A DNA stretch of 64,000 nucleotides, taken from positions 293,717-357,716 of the forward strand of contig NZ_LIVV01000008.1 of the NCBI RefSeq assembly GCF_001905825.1, read 5' to 3'. Made by a program: the position numbers and the translations under genes. Below the pieces are notes generated by a model. That model saw only the letters and a program-made list of their open reading frames with translations, did no database searches and was not told the DNA's origin. Below are positions 17,320 to 25,325 of the stretch, one piece after another. Within the stretch, counting starts at the first letter, position 1, and every line of letters begins with the position of its first letter. The stretch is from Streptomyces sp. CB02009 (GTDB taxonomy: Bacteria; Actinomycetota; Actinomycetes; Streptomycetales; Streptomycetaceae).

Positions 17320-18342
17320 TCAGGCCGCCAGTGATCCCGGCAGGACCGCCCTCGGGCCGAATTTCGCCCGTGCCTTGTCCGCCACCGCCTCGATCCGCCG
17401 GGCCTTCTCGTCCGTCGGGTCCAGGGACAGCTGGTGTGCCGCGCCCTCCGCTCCCGCGAGCCCCTCGGCGCGCAGGGCGATGCCCCGCACCCGGGCCCGC
17501 TGGAGGCCGAAGGAGTCGTGGACGGCGTACGCGAGGGCGGTGAGCGCGGCCGAGTGGGCGGTGGGTTCGGGCAGCGTACGGCTCCGGGTGGTCGTGCTGC
17601 GGTCCGCGTACCGCACGGTGACGGCGAGCGCGCGGCACACCTGCCCCTCCGTGCGCAGCCGGGTGCCCAGTTCCTCGGTGAGCGAGAGGAGGGCCAGGCG
17701 CTGCCGCGTCCGGTCGGTCTCGTCGCGCGGGAAGGAGCGCTCGGCCGCGACGGACCGGGAGGCCGCGTTCGGAACGACGGGGGTGCGGTCGATGCCCCGG
17801 GCCCGTTCCCACAGTTCGCGGCCGGTCTTCGCGCCGACGAGCCGCTGGAGGACGGCGAGCGGGGCGTCCGCGACGCGGCCGACGGAGTCGAGTCCGTAGC
17901 CGCAGAGGGTGCGGGCGGTGGCGCGGCCGACGCCGTCGAGCGCCGCGACCGGCCGGTCACGCAGGAAGGCCGCGGGGTCGTCGACGACCAGGGTGACGCC
18001 CGGACGGGCCTCGCTCGCGGCCATCCGGGCCAGCATCGGGTTGGGGCCGGCTCCGATGACGCAGTCGACGCCGTACAGGGCGAGGGCCCTGACCCGGATC
18101 ACCGAGGCGAGCTCGGCCGGGCTCCGGTCGAAGTAGCGCAGCGCACCCCGCACGTCGGCGAGTGCCTCGTGGGGCGGGGCGGCCTCGACGACGGGGGTGA
18201 ACTCGGCGAGCAGGTCGATCAGCGGGGGGAGCAGGGTCTCCGCCCCGCCCCTCACGACAGCGCCGGAAGCGTGGGAAGCGCCGACAGTGCCGACAGCGTG
18301 GGAAGCGGGTGGCTCAAGCCGGAACCGTACACAGAGGATCAT
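17320..18342 (-). CDS. ImuB-like degenerate Y-family DNA polymerase
   Basis: The 340-aa protein aligns by eye with DinB/ImuB from the palm onward. It lacks the N-terminal Asp motif (D-x-D near residue 8) and most of the fingers, since it starts MILCVRFRLEPP. The palm D-E pair of SIDEAF reads PPHEAL (H58, E59). The helix-hairpin-helix VAALDGVGRATARTLCGYG, thumb and little-finger regions are kept, as is QLSLD near the C-terminus, which resembles a beta-clamp motif. Loss of metal ligands argues against polymerase activity and for an adaptor role as in mycobacterial ImuB, which links DnaE2 to the clamp. GGAGGAG precedes the ATG. An SOS-like box lies 87 bases upstream. Confidence 0.85.
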   Translation of the reverse strand: MILCVRFRLEPPASHAVGTVGASHASGAVVRGGAETLLPPLIDLLAEFTPVVEAAPPHEALADVRGALRYFDRSPAELASVIRVRALALYGVDCVIGAGPNPMLARMAASEARPGVTLVVDDPAAFLRDRPVAALDGVGRATARTLCGYGLDSVGRVADAPLAVLQRLVGAKTGRELWERARGIDRTPVVPNAASRSVAAERSFPRDETDRTRQRLALLSLTEELGTRLRTEGQVCRALAVTVRYADRSTTTRSRTLPEPTAHSAALTALAYAVHDSFGLQRARVRGIALRAEGLAGAEGAAHQLSLDPTDEKARRIEAVADKARAKFGPRAVLPGSLAA

Positions 18343-18428
18343 CTCGCTCTCCTCCGTCTCTTGTCCCTGTTACCTCTGAGCGGTCTATCCCGTAAAGCCC
18401 CCTCCCGTCTCCTCAGCCTAGAGCATGT

Positions 18429-18444
18429 TCGAATGTTTGTGCGA
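18429..18444 (-). promoter_or_regulatory. candidate LexA (SOS) box upstream of the Y-family gene
   Basis: TCGAATGTTTGTGCGA matches 10 of 12 defined positions of the actinobacterial LexA box TCGAAC-N4-GTTCGA. It lies between the divergent Y-family gene and HTH gene. The similar box upstream of dnaE2 supports the call. A site-scoring search against known LexA sites would decide. Confidence 0.4.
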
Positions 18445-18454
18445 GTCGTTTGAG

Positions 18455-18472
18455 TGTCAACCATGGTTGACA
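18455..18472. promoter_or_regulatory. perfect 18-bp palindromic operator, site 1
   Basis: TGTCAACCATGGTTGACA is its own reverse complement. Its right end supplies the -35 hexamer TTGACA of the HTH gene promoter. A second site of the same form starts 28 bases later. It probably binds a dimeric HTH protein, perhaps the product of the gene it controls. Confidence 0.75.
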
Positions 18473-18496
18473 TACGAGTGGCTGTCAACGTAAGTT
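18467..18496 (+). promoter_or_regulatory. predicted promoter of the HTH-ClpN operon, leaderless
   Basis: TTGACA (18467-18472) and TAAGTT (18491-18496) are separated by 18 bases. A start seven bases past the -10 falls on 18503, the A of the HTH gene's ATG. No Shine-Dalgarno sequence is present, so a leaderless mRNA is predicted. Both hexamers lie within the two palindromes. Confidence 0.6.
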
Positions 18497-18500
18497 GACG
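18483..18500. promoter_or_regulatory. palindromic operator, site 2
   Basis: TGTCAACGTAAGTTGACG keeps the arms TGTCAAC and GTTGAC(A) of site 1 with a different centre and one end mismatch. It covers the -10 hexamer and ends two bases before the ATG. A bound dimer here would block transcription. Confidence 0.7.
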
Positions 18501-18502
18501 GC

Positions 18503-18712
18503 ATGACCGATGCGACCGATCTCGCCGCACGGGCCGGCGACCGCGACCCACGGGTCGGACTGCGGGCCGTCTCCGCCCTGCGGCGACTGCTCGAACAGCT
18601 GGAAGCCGTCCAGGTGCGCAGCGCGCGCAACCAGGGGTGGTCGTGGCAGGAGATCGCGACCGAACTGGGTGTCAGCCGACAGGCCGTCCACAAGAAGTAC
18701 GGGAGGCAGTGA
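18503..18712 (+). CDS. small helix-turn-helix DNA-binding protein
   Basis: The 69-aa protein is mostly a leading helix pair followed by a clear helix-turn-helix near the C-terminus: WSWQEIATELGVSRQAVHKKYG. It has no other domain. It overlaps the ClpN gene by one base (TGATG). Small HTH proteins of this kind often regulate the gene beside them; the twin palindromes covering its own promoter suggest autorepression (inference). There is no ribosome-binding site, in line with a leaderless start. It is divergent from the Y-family polymerase gene. Confidence 0.85.
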   Translation: MTDATDLAARAGDRDPRVGLRAVSALRRLLEQLEAVQVRSARNQGWSWQEIATELGVSRQAVHKKYGRQ

Positions 18713-19266
18713 TGTTCGAACGGTTCACGAAGGCCGCGCGCACCGTTGTGAAGGGCGCGGTCGAGCACGCGGAGCGGGGCGGCGCGGCCGTCGTCACCCC
18801 GGAGCATCTGCTCCTCGCCCTGCTCGACGAGGAGGGCACCCGGGCGGCGGGCGCGCTGCGCACGCTGTGCCCGCCGGACCGCCGGCCGTCCCTGGTGGCC
18901 GCGCTGACCGACGCCCGGCGCCGGGCGGGGCTCTCCCGCGCGGACCAGGAGGCGCTGGCGGACCTCGGCATCGACGTCGGCGCGATCGTGGCACGGGTGG
19001 AGGAGACCCACGGCGAGGGTGCGCTGGCGGGCGACCGCAAGGACTCCGGGTGGTGGTCGGGTCGCCGGTCCTTCTCGCGGGAGGCCAAGACCGTCCTGGA
19101 GAAGTCCCTCCGGGTGGCACTGGCCCGCAAGGACCGGGAGATCGGCGACGAGCACATCCTGCTCGCGCTCACCACGACCGGCGGGGTCGTCGCGGAGGTG
19201 CTGGCCGACCACGGGGTGACGTACGCGTCCGTCGACACGGCGGTCTCCGGAGCCGCGACCGCCTGA
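18712..19266 (+). CDS. Clp N-domain protein without an AAA module
   Basis: The 184-aa protein has the double Clp_N repeat of ClpC/ClpA: MFERFTKAARTVVKGAVEHA with VVTPEHLLLALLDEEG in the first half, and FSREAKTVLEKSLRVALARKDREIGDEHILLAL in the second. There is no ATPase domain and no frameshift hiding one; the gene ends normally. Clp N-domains bind adaptors and substrates (and arginine-phosphorylated proteins in ClpC). A free N-domain could act as a competitor or adaptor for ClpC, or sense damaged protein and signal to the HTH partner. That role is inferred from gene pairing only. Confidence 0.88.
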   Translation: MFERFTKAARTVVKGAVEHAERGGAAVVTPEHLLLALLDEEGTRAAGALRTLCPPDRRPSLVAALTDARRRAGLSRADQEALADLGIDVGAIVARVEETHGEGALAGDRKDSGWWSGRRSFSREAKTVLEKSLRVALARKDREIGDEHILLALTTTGGVVAEVLADHGVTYASVDTAVSGAATA

Positions 19267-19285
19267 ACCCGGCCGCCCGGGCCGC

Positions 19286-22200
19286 TCAGCCCGCCGAACC
19301 CGGGCTGCTGTGCCACAGCTTCCGTCCACTCGGAGTCCCTTCACCCGCCGGCTTGAGGTCGGCCCAGGGGTTCATCTCGTACCCCGTGGGCATCGTGATG
19401 CGCCGGCCGGAGTCGCCGCGGCCGCCGGCGGGCGCGGCGACTCCGTTCCCGTCGGCCGCGTCGGGCGCGGTCGCCGGTCCGGTGGGTTCGGCGAGGCGCT
19501 CCCCCACCGCGTCCAGGCCGCCGGACGACCGGAGTTCGACGAGTTCGGCGAGGTTCCAGGCGGCGGAGCCGACCACGCTGACGCTGCGCGGGCCGCGCCG
19601 CTGCACCACTCCCCTGACCAGCAGCAGCCAGGAGTGGAAGACGGTGTGGGCGCAGCGCTCGTGGGCGTCGTCGAAGAAGGCGAGGTCGACCAGGCCGGTG
19701 CCGTCGTCGAGGGTGGTGAAGATGACGCGCTTGCCGGAGCGGATCGGCGGGGTCTGGGTGGCGGCCTTGGCGCCCGCGACCAGGACGGTCCTGCCGTGCG
19801 GGGTCTCGCGGAGGCGCTGGGCGGAGACGACGCCGAGTTCGCGGAGGAAGGCGTGGTGGTCGCCCATGAGGTGTCGGGAGGCGTCCATGCCGAGGATGCC
19901 GAGCTCGGCGCTGAGGCGTTCCGTCTCGTCGAGGTCGGGCAGGCCGACGGGGGCGGTCTTCCCGCCCTGGGCGAGCGGGAGTTGACCGCCGTGCGAGGCG
20001 GCTCCCCGCTGGATGCGCCGGAGTTCGGTGAGGTGGAGGAGGAGGTCGCGGCGGTTGGCGCCGAAGGCGTCCAACGCGCCGACCTGGGCGAGCCGTTCGG
20101 CGACGGGGGTGCGGGGGCGGGCCCGTTCCCAGAAGTCGAGGAGGGAGGCGTACGGCTGGCCGGCCTCGATCCGCGCGCCCTCGGCCTCACTGATGCCGTG
20201 GACGTCGGTGAGGCCCAGCCGGAGCCCCCACCGCACCGTTGATTCAGACACCAGTTCGATACGGTGGGCGACCGCCGAGTGGTTCACGTCCAGCGGCAGC
20301 ACCGGCACCCCGCGCCGCCGCGCGTCCGCGAGGAGCAGCCGCTTGGGGTACATGCCGGGGTCGTGGGTGAGCAGCCCGGCATAGAAGGCGGCCGGGTGGT
20401 GCGCCTTGAGCCAGGCGGACTGGTACGTCGGTACGGCGAAGGCCACCGCGTGCGCCTTGCAGAAGCCGTACGAGCCGAAGGCGGCCACGATCTCCCAGGT
20501 GCGGGCCACGACCTCGTCCGCGTATCCGCGCGCCGAGGCCTCCCGGGCGAACCAGAGCCTGATCCGGCCCTGCGCCTCCGGGTCCGAGAGCCCGCGCCGC
20601 ACCTGGTCGGCCTCGTCGCGGCCGCAGCCGGTCATGATCCGTACGATCTCGATGATCTGCTCGTGGAAGACGACCACGCCGTACGTCTCCCGCAGCGTCT
20701 CCTCCAGGTCGGGGTGCGGGTAGCGGACGGGCGCGCGGCCGTGCCGGGCCTCGATGAAGGGGCGGACCATGTCGGCGGCGACCGGGCCCGGCCGGAAGAG
20801 CGAGATGTCGACGACGAGGTCGTGGAAGGTGGCGGGCTGGAGCCGGCCGACCAGGTCGCGCTGGCCCGGCGACTCGATCTGGAAGCAGCCGAGGGTCTCG
20901 GTGGAGCGGATGAGCCGGTAGGTCTCGGGGTCGCCCTCCGGGACCGCGTCGATGTCCGGGCGGGTGCCGGTGGCCCGCTCGACCTCGGCGACGGCGTGGG
21001 CCATCGCGGACTGCATGCGGACCCCGAGGACGTCGAGCTTGAGCAGCCCGAGGTCCTCCACGTCCTCCTTGTCGAACTGGGACATGGGGAACCCCTCGCC
21101 GCTGGTGGGCACCACGGGGGTGCGGGCGAGCAGCGAGGCGTCCGAGAGCAGGACCCCGCAGGGGTGCATGGCGGTGCCGCGCGGCAGCGCGTCAAGGGCC
21201 TCGACCAGCTCCCAGAGCTTTCCGAACCTCTGCCGCTCGCCGGCGAGTTCCCGCAGTTCGGGCAGTTCGTCGAGGGCGGCGAGGGCGTCGCGGGCGCGGA
21301 TGTGCGGGAAGGCCTTCGCGACCCGGTCGATCTCGGCCGGGTCCATGGAGAGGGCCGCGCCCACGTCCCGTACCGCGTGGCGGACCCGGTAGGTCTCGGG
21401 CATGGAGACGGTGGCGACGCGCGCGGTGCCGAAGCGGTCGATGATCGCCCGGTAGACCTCGAGCCGGCGGGCGGACTCCACGTCGATGTCGATGTCGGGC
21501 AGGGCGGTGCGGCGCTTGGAGAGGAAGCGTTCCATCAGGAGGCCGTGCTCGACCGGGTCGGCGTGGGCGATGCCGAGGAGGTGGTTGACGAGGGAGCCGG
21601 CGCCGGAGCCCCGGGCGGCGACCCGGATGCCCATCCGCCGGACGTCGTCGACGACCTGGGCGACCGTCAGGAAGTAGGGGGCGAAGCGGTGGTGGGCGAT
21701 GACGTCCAGCTCGCGGTGCATCCGGTCCCAGTAGGCGCCCCGTTTCTCGTACCCCTTGAGGATCATGCCGGCGGCGGCTCGGGAGGTGAGGACGCGCTGG
21801 GCGGTGCGGTGCTCGGCGCCGACGAGGTGCGGTTCGGGGAAGTGCGCGGAGCCGATGCCGAGGTCGTCCTCGGGGTCGACCAGGCAGGCGGCGGCGACCG
21901 TCGCGGTCTGTTCGAGGAGCCGGTGGGCGGTGTCCCGCCGGAAGCCGGCGGCCTCGACGATCCGCTCGGCGGCGGCCAGCATGTCGCCGGCCCCCTTGAG
22001 CCAGGCGGCACCGCTGTCGAGCTCCTTGCGGGGGTCGACGGGGACGAGGCGGCGGGCGGAGTCGAGGACGTCGGCCACCGGGCCCTGGCCGGGGTCGGCG
22101 TACCGGACGGCGTTGCTGAGGACCGGCCGGACGCCCTGCTCGGCGGCGAAGCCGACGGTACGGGCGGCCAGCCGCAGGGAGCCGGGGCCCGTGCCGGAGC

Positions 22201-22861
22201 GCCCGTGGTCGACGGCCGTGAGGCGCAGTGCCTCGCCGTACCGGTCGCGCCAGGGCGCGAGCAGCCGGACGGCCCGGTCGGGGCGGCCGGCGGCGAGGGC
22301 CTGTCCGACGTCGGAGCCGGGGCCGAGGAGGACGAGGACGTCGTCGTCGCGCAGGGCGGACCAGGGCAGCAGGGGCCGCTCCCCGCCTCCGGCGTGGGCG
22401 GCGGTGATCATCGCGCAGAGCGAGGCCCAGCCGGTGCGGGAGCGGGCGAGGAAGAGGGCGCGGGGCGCGGACTCGTCGACGAAGGCTCCGCCGCGGACGG
22501 GGACCCGCCGGATGTCCTGCGGGCCGCGGTCGCCCGCCCGCCCGGCGCCCCGGGGGCCGCCGCCGGACGCGGACGCCCGCCCCGTGCCCTCCCCGGCCCG
22601 TCCGGCACTCCCTCCGGGCCGCCCCGGTCCCGGCCCGGGCGTCGTCGCCTCGTAGGCGAGGTCTACGCCGAACAGGGGGCGGACCCCCTCCTTCGCGCAG
22701 GCCTTCGCGAAGCGGATCGTGCCCGCGAGGGTGTCCCGGTCGGTCAGGGCGAGCGCGTCCATGCCGCGTTCGGCGGCGCGTGCGGCCAGTCGTTCGGGGT
22801 GGGAGGCGCCGTAGCGCAGGGAGTAGCCCGACGCGGTGTGCAGATGCGTGAACCCCGGCAT
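19286..22861 (-). CDS. dnaE2: error-prone DNA polymerase III alpha subunit DnaE2 (ImuC)
   Basis: The 1191-aa protein follows the DnaE layout: PHP domain (FTHLHTASGYSLRYGASHPERL, then ALALTDRDTLAG), polymerase palm with LPDIDIDVESARR holding the catalytic Asp pair, the fingers block FHEQIIEIVRIMTGCGRDEAD, a helix-hairpin-helix region and an OB fold near the C-terminus (KRVIFTTLDDGTGLVDLAFF). It lacks the tau-binding tail of replicative DnaE1. A low-complexity Gly/Pro/Arg insert of about 50 residues follows the first PHP part. DnaE2 carries out mutagenic lesion bypass with ImuB and, in many bacteria, ImuA; no imuA is seen here. The ATG is at 22861. An SOS-like box lies about 75 bases upstream. 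Confidence 0.95.
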   Translation of the reverse strand: MPGFTHLHTASGYSLRYGASHPERLAARAAERGMDALALTDRDTLAGTIRFAKACAKEGVRPLFGVDLAYEATTPGPGPGRPGGSAGRAGEGTGRASASGGGPRGAGRAGDRGPQDIRRVPVRGGAFVDESAPRALFLARSRTGWASLCAMITAAHAGGGERPLLPWSALRDDDVLVLLGPGSDVGQALAAGRPDRAVRLLAPWRDRYGEALRLTAVDHGRSGTGPGSLRLAARTVGFAAEQGVRPVLSNAVRYADPGQGPVADVLDSARRLVPVDPRKELDSGAAWLKGAGDMLAAAERIVEAAGFRRDTAHRLLEQTATVAAACLVDPEDDLGIGSAHFPEPHLVGAEHRTAQRVLTSRAAAGMILKGYEKRGAYWDRMHRELDVIAHHRFAPYFLTVAQVVDDVRRMGIRVAARGSGAGSLVNHLLGIAHADPVEHGLLMERFLSKRRTALPDIDIDVESARRLEVYRAIIDRFGTARVATVSMPETYRVRHAVRDVGAALSMDPAEIDRVAKAFPHIRARDALAALDELPELRELAGERQRFGKLWELVEALDALPRGTAMHPCGVLLSDASLLARTPVVPTSGEGFPMSQFDKEDVEDLGLLKLDVLGVRMQSAMAHAVAEVERATGTRPDIDAVPEGDPETYRLIRSTETLGCFQIESPGQRDLVGRLQPATFHDLVVDISLFRPGPVAADMVRPFIEARHGRAPVRYPHPDLEETLRETYGVVVFHEQIIEIVRIMTGCGRDEADQVRRGLSDPEAQGRIRLWFAREASARGYADEVVARTWEIVAAFGSYGFCKAHAVAFAVPTYQSAWLKAHHPAAFYAGLLTHDPGMYPKRLLLADARRRGVPVLPLDVNHSAVAHRIELVSESTVRWGLRLGLTDVHGISEAEGARIEAGQPYASLLDFWERARPRTPVAERLAQVGALDAFGANRRDLLLHLTELRRIQRGAASHGGQLPLAQGGKTAPVGLPDLDETERLSAELGILGMDASRHLMGDHHAFLRELGVVSAQRLRETPHGRTVLVAGAKAATQTPPIRSGKRVIFTTLDDGTGLVDLAFFDDAHERCAHTVFHSWLLLVRGVVQRRGPRSVSVVGSAAWNLAELVELRSSGGLDAVGERLAEPTGPATAPDAADGNGVAAPAGGRGDSGRRITMPTGYEMNPWADLKPAGEGTPSGRKLWHSSPGSAG

Positions 22862-22889
22862 GGCGCGCCTCCCGGCTCCCGCATCGAAA

Positions 22890-22905
22890 TCGTACGTACG
22901 TTCCC
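22890..22905 (-). promoter_or_regulatory. weak second SOS-like box upstream of dnaE2
   Basis: On the minus strand GGGAACGTACGTACGA matches 9 of 12 defined positions of the LexA consensus. It lies between the stronger box and the start codon. It may be a chance match within the CGTACGTACG run. Confidence 0.25.
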
Positions 22906-22933
22906 ACCCCCTCGTTCCTCACCTTAACCCATT

Positions 22934-22949
22934 TCGAACGTCCGTACGA
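22934..22949 (-). promoter_or_regulatory. candidate LexA (SOS) box of dnaE2
   Basis: TCGAACGTCCGTACGA matches 11 of 12 defined positions of TCGAAC-N4-GTTCGA. It lies about 75 bases before the dnaE2 start and about 85 before the divergent membrane-protein gene. DnaE2 is an SOS gene in mycobacteria and other actinobacteria, which fits. Confidence 0.6.
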
Positions 22950-23031
22950 TAAGCGTGCCGGGTCGTCCTCCGGTCCACCATTCGGGCGCATCCCACCTGC
23001 GGAAACGCCCTCCGCCCCGGAGCGTGGGGGC

Positions 23032-24081
23032 ATGAGCCTCGTCGACGAACTGAAAAGCGCCGTGACCCCCCGAGCCGCCCTCCTCGTCGTCGGCGTCTTC
23101 GCCCTCCAGCTGCTGTTCATCACCTCGTACGTCGGAGCCCTGCACCACCCCAAGCCGCGGGACGTCCCCTTCGGCGTCGTCGCACCGCAACAGGTCTCCG
23201 CACAGCTCGTCGGACAGCTGGACCGGCTCCCCGGCGCCCCGCTCGACCCCCGTGCGGTCGCCGGCGAGGCCGCGGCACGGAACCAGATCCTGAACCGGGA
23301 GATCGACGGCGCCCTGATCGTCGACCCCGGCGGCCGCACCGACACCCTGCTCGTGGCCTCGGGCGGCGGCACCGTGCTCTCCTCGGCCCTGGAGACGATC
23401 CTCACCCGGGTGGAGGCGACCCAGCAGCGCACCGTACGGACCGTCGACGTGGCCCCCGCCTCGTCGGAGGACTTCGACGGGCTCTCGGCCTTCTACCTCG
23501 TCGTCGGCTGGTGCGTCGGCGGCTACATCTGCGCCGCGATCCTGGCCATCAGCGCGGGCTCCCGGCCCGCGAACCGGGAACGCGCGATCATCCGCCTCGG
23601 GGTCCTCGCGGTCTACTCGGTCCTCGGCGGGCTCGGCGGCGCCGTCATCGTCGGCCCGGTCCTGGGCGCCCTGCCCGGCAGCGTCGCCGCCCTGTGGGGA
23701 CTCGGGACCCTGGTCGTCTTCGCCGTCGGCGCCGCCACCCTCGCCCTGCAGTCGGTCTTCGGGATCGTCGGCATCGGCCTGGCGATCCTGCTCATCGTGG
23801 TCGCGGGCAACCCCAGCGCGGGCGGCGCCTTCCCGCTGCCGATGCTGCCCCCGTTCTGGAACGCGATCGGCCCCGCCCTGCCACCGGGCGCCGGCACCTG
23901 GGCGGCACGCTCGATCGCGTACTTCAAGGGCAACGACATGACCGGCTCGATGCTGGTCCTCTCGGCCTGGGCGGTCGTCGGCACGGTCGTCACCCTGGTG
24001 ATGTCCTCCCTGAAGCGCGGGCCCGAGTCGGAGCCGATCGCGGACGAGGTCGACGCCGCGAGCGGCGCGCGGGCCCGCTGA
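23032..24081 (+). CDS. ABC-2-type / DUF3533-like membrane protein
   Basis: The 349-aa protein has one N-terminal membrane segment (AALLVVGVFALQLLFITSYVGAL), a soluble outer region of about 110 residues, and five more segments in the C-terminal half. This is the YhgE/Pip or ABC-2 permease-like layout also called DUF3533. The motif HPKPRDVPFGVVAP after the first segment is typical. These proteins are linked to export or to envelope stress and phage reception in other bacteria; no substrate is known. There is no adjacent ATPase gene, so it is not an obvious ABC exporter. Divergent from dnaE2. Confidence 0.78.
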   Translation: MSLVDELKSAVTPRAALLVVGVFALQLLFITSYVGALHHPKPRDVPFGVVAPQQVSAQLVGQLDRLPGAPLDPRAVAGEAAARNQILNREIDGALIVDPGGRTDTLLVASGGGTVLSSALETILTRVEATQQRTVRTVDVAPASSEDFDGLSAFYLVVGWCVGGYICAAILAISAGSRPANRERAIIRLGVLAVYSVLGGLGGAVIVGPVLGALPGSVAALWGLGTLVVFAVGAATLALQSVFGIVGIGLAILLIVVAGNPSAGGAFPLPMLPPFWNAIGPALPPGAGTWAARSIAYFKGNDMTGSMLVLSAWAVVGTVVTLVMSSLKRGPESEPIADEVDAASGARAR

Positions 24082-24186
24082 CCGCCGCGCGGGCCCGCCG
24101 ACGCCCAAAACCCCTGGCCCACCGGCCCCTTGGCCGCTACGTTCGCGGGGCAGCACCGACCCTTCCCCGAACCGACAAGGCCCTCC

Positions 24187-25167
24187 GTGACTTCTGTCCG
24201 CCCCGCCCGTCCCGACGAACTCCCCGCCCTGGTCGAGCACCCCGGCGACCCCGAGCGCAACGCCGCCACCCACGCGTACCTCGCCCAGCTCCTCGACAGC
24301 GGGTGCACCCGGCCCGAGTGGTGCCTGGTCGCCGAGGACGGCGACGGCCGGCTCACCGGCAGCGTCGTGCTGTGGACCGTCCCGGGGCACGAGGTCCCGC
24401 TCGCGCTGGTGCTGTTCGAGGCTCCGGAGGACGCCCCGGAGACCGCCGCCGCGCTGCTCGACGCGGCCGCCGTCACGGCCAGGGAGCTGGGCGCGACCGA
24501 CCTGGAGCACGTCGTCGACTCCCCCGCGCAGGCCCCGCAGTTCCAGCGGAACCCGGAGCACCGCGGCGAGCTGCTGCGGGCGTCCGGGTACGCCGTGCTC
24601 CGCGACGGCCGCAGGTTCGGCCTCCGGCTCCCCGCCGCGACCGGAGCGGACGGCGCCGGACCGGAGCCGTCCGGCGTACCGGACGGGCTGCCCGCCGACG
24701 ACCCCCGGCTGACCTTCCGCTCGCTCGCCGAACTCGGCCCCGAGCCGTTCGTCGCGGTCCTCGCCGAGCTGCTCGCCGACACCGCGGACGCCCGCCTCGC
24801 GGCCGACGTACGGCAGCACGGCGCCCGGCGCGCGGCCGAGCTGCTCTTCGAGGAGACGGCCGAGCTGAAGCACGAGCCCGCGTGGTGGGAGCTCGGCTAC
24901 GACGCGGACGGCAGCGTCGCCGTGATCAGCCTGCCCGCCGAGAACCCCAGCGTTCCGGTCATCGGTTTCGTCGGCGTCGCCCCCGCCCACCGGGGCAAGG
25001 GGTACGCCACCTCGGTCGTGGTCCGGGGCACGCGCGTCCTGGCCGGGGCAGGGGCCACCGAGATCCGCGGGGACTGCGACGCCGCGAACGTGGCGATGGC
25101 CAAGGCCTTCGAGCGCGCCGGGTACGTGAACTTCGCCGACCGGCTGGAGTTCGGCCGCGCCCTCTGA
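24187..25167 (+). CDS. GNAT family N-acetyltransferase
   Basis: The 326-aa protein has a poorly conserved N-terminal GNAT-like half (about 1-150) and a clear C-terminal GNAT domain: GFVGVAPAHRGKGYATSVVVRGTRVLAGAG with the acetyl-CoA loop, then CDAANVAMAKAFERAGYV. Substrate is unknown. I chose the GTG at 24187, because VTSVRPARPDELPALV is a normal GNAT beginning, rather than the in-frame ATG at 24130. A 16-bp perfect hairpin lies between its end and the convergent adhE. Confidence 0.85.
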   Translation: MTSVRPARPDELPALVEHPGDPERNAATHAYLAQLLDSGCTRPEWCLVAEDGDGRLTGSVVLWTVPGHEVPLALVLFEAPEDAPETAAALLDAAAVTARELGATDLEHVVDSPAQAPQFQRNPEHRGELLRASGYAVLRDGRRFGLRLPAATGADGAGPEPSGVPDGLPADDPRLTFRSLAELGPEPFVAVLAELLADTADARLAADVRQHGARRAAELLFEETAELKHEPAWWELGYDADGSVAVISLPAENPSVPVIGFVGVAPAHRGKGYATSVVVRGTRVLAGAGATEIRGDCDAANVAMAKAFERAGYVNFADRLEFGRAL

Positions 25168-25272
25168 CCCCGCGCCCTCCGGCTCCGCGTCCCCCGCCTG
25201 CGCGTCCTCCCGGCCCGCCTCCTCCGACCCCGCCCCCTCCGGCTCCGCGCCCTGACGCGCCCGCGCACGAGG

Positions 25273-25310
25273 CGGTGCCGCCCCGTGCTTCCTCGCACGG
25301 GGCGGCACCG
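25273..25310. terminator. bidirectional hairpin terminator between GNAT and adhE
   Basis: CGGTGCCGCCCCGTGC (25273-25288) and its exact complement (25295-25310) form a 16-bp stem with a six-base loop. It sits between two convergent genes. There is no T-run, as is usual in Streptomyces. Confidence 0.85.
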
Positions 25311-25325
25311 TCGTACGGCGGCGGA

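Noticed and set aside
20264..22927. Very long plus-strand open frame opposite dnaE2
   Set aside because: It is the GC-driven shadow of dnaE2; its protein is low-complexity Gly/Val/Arg without domains.
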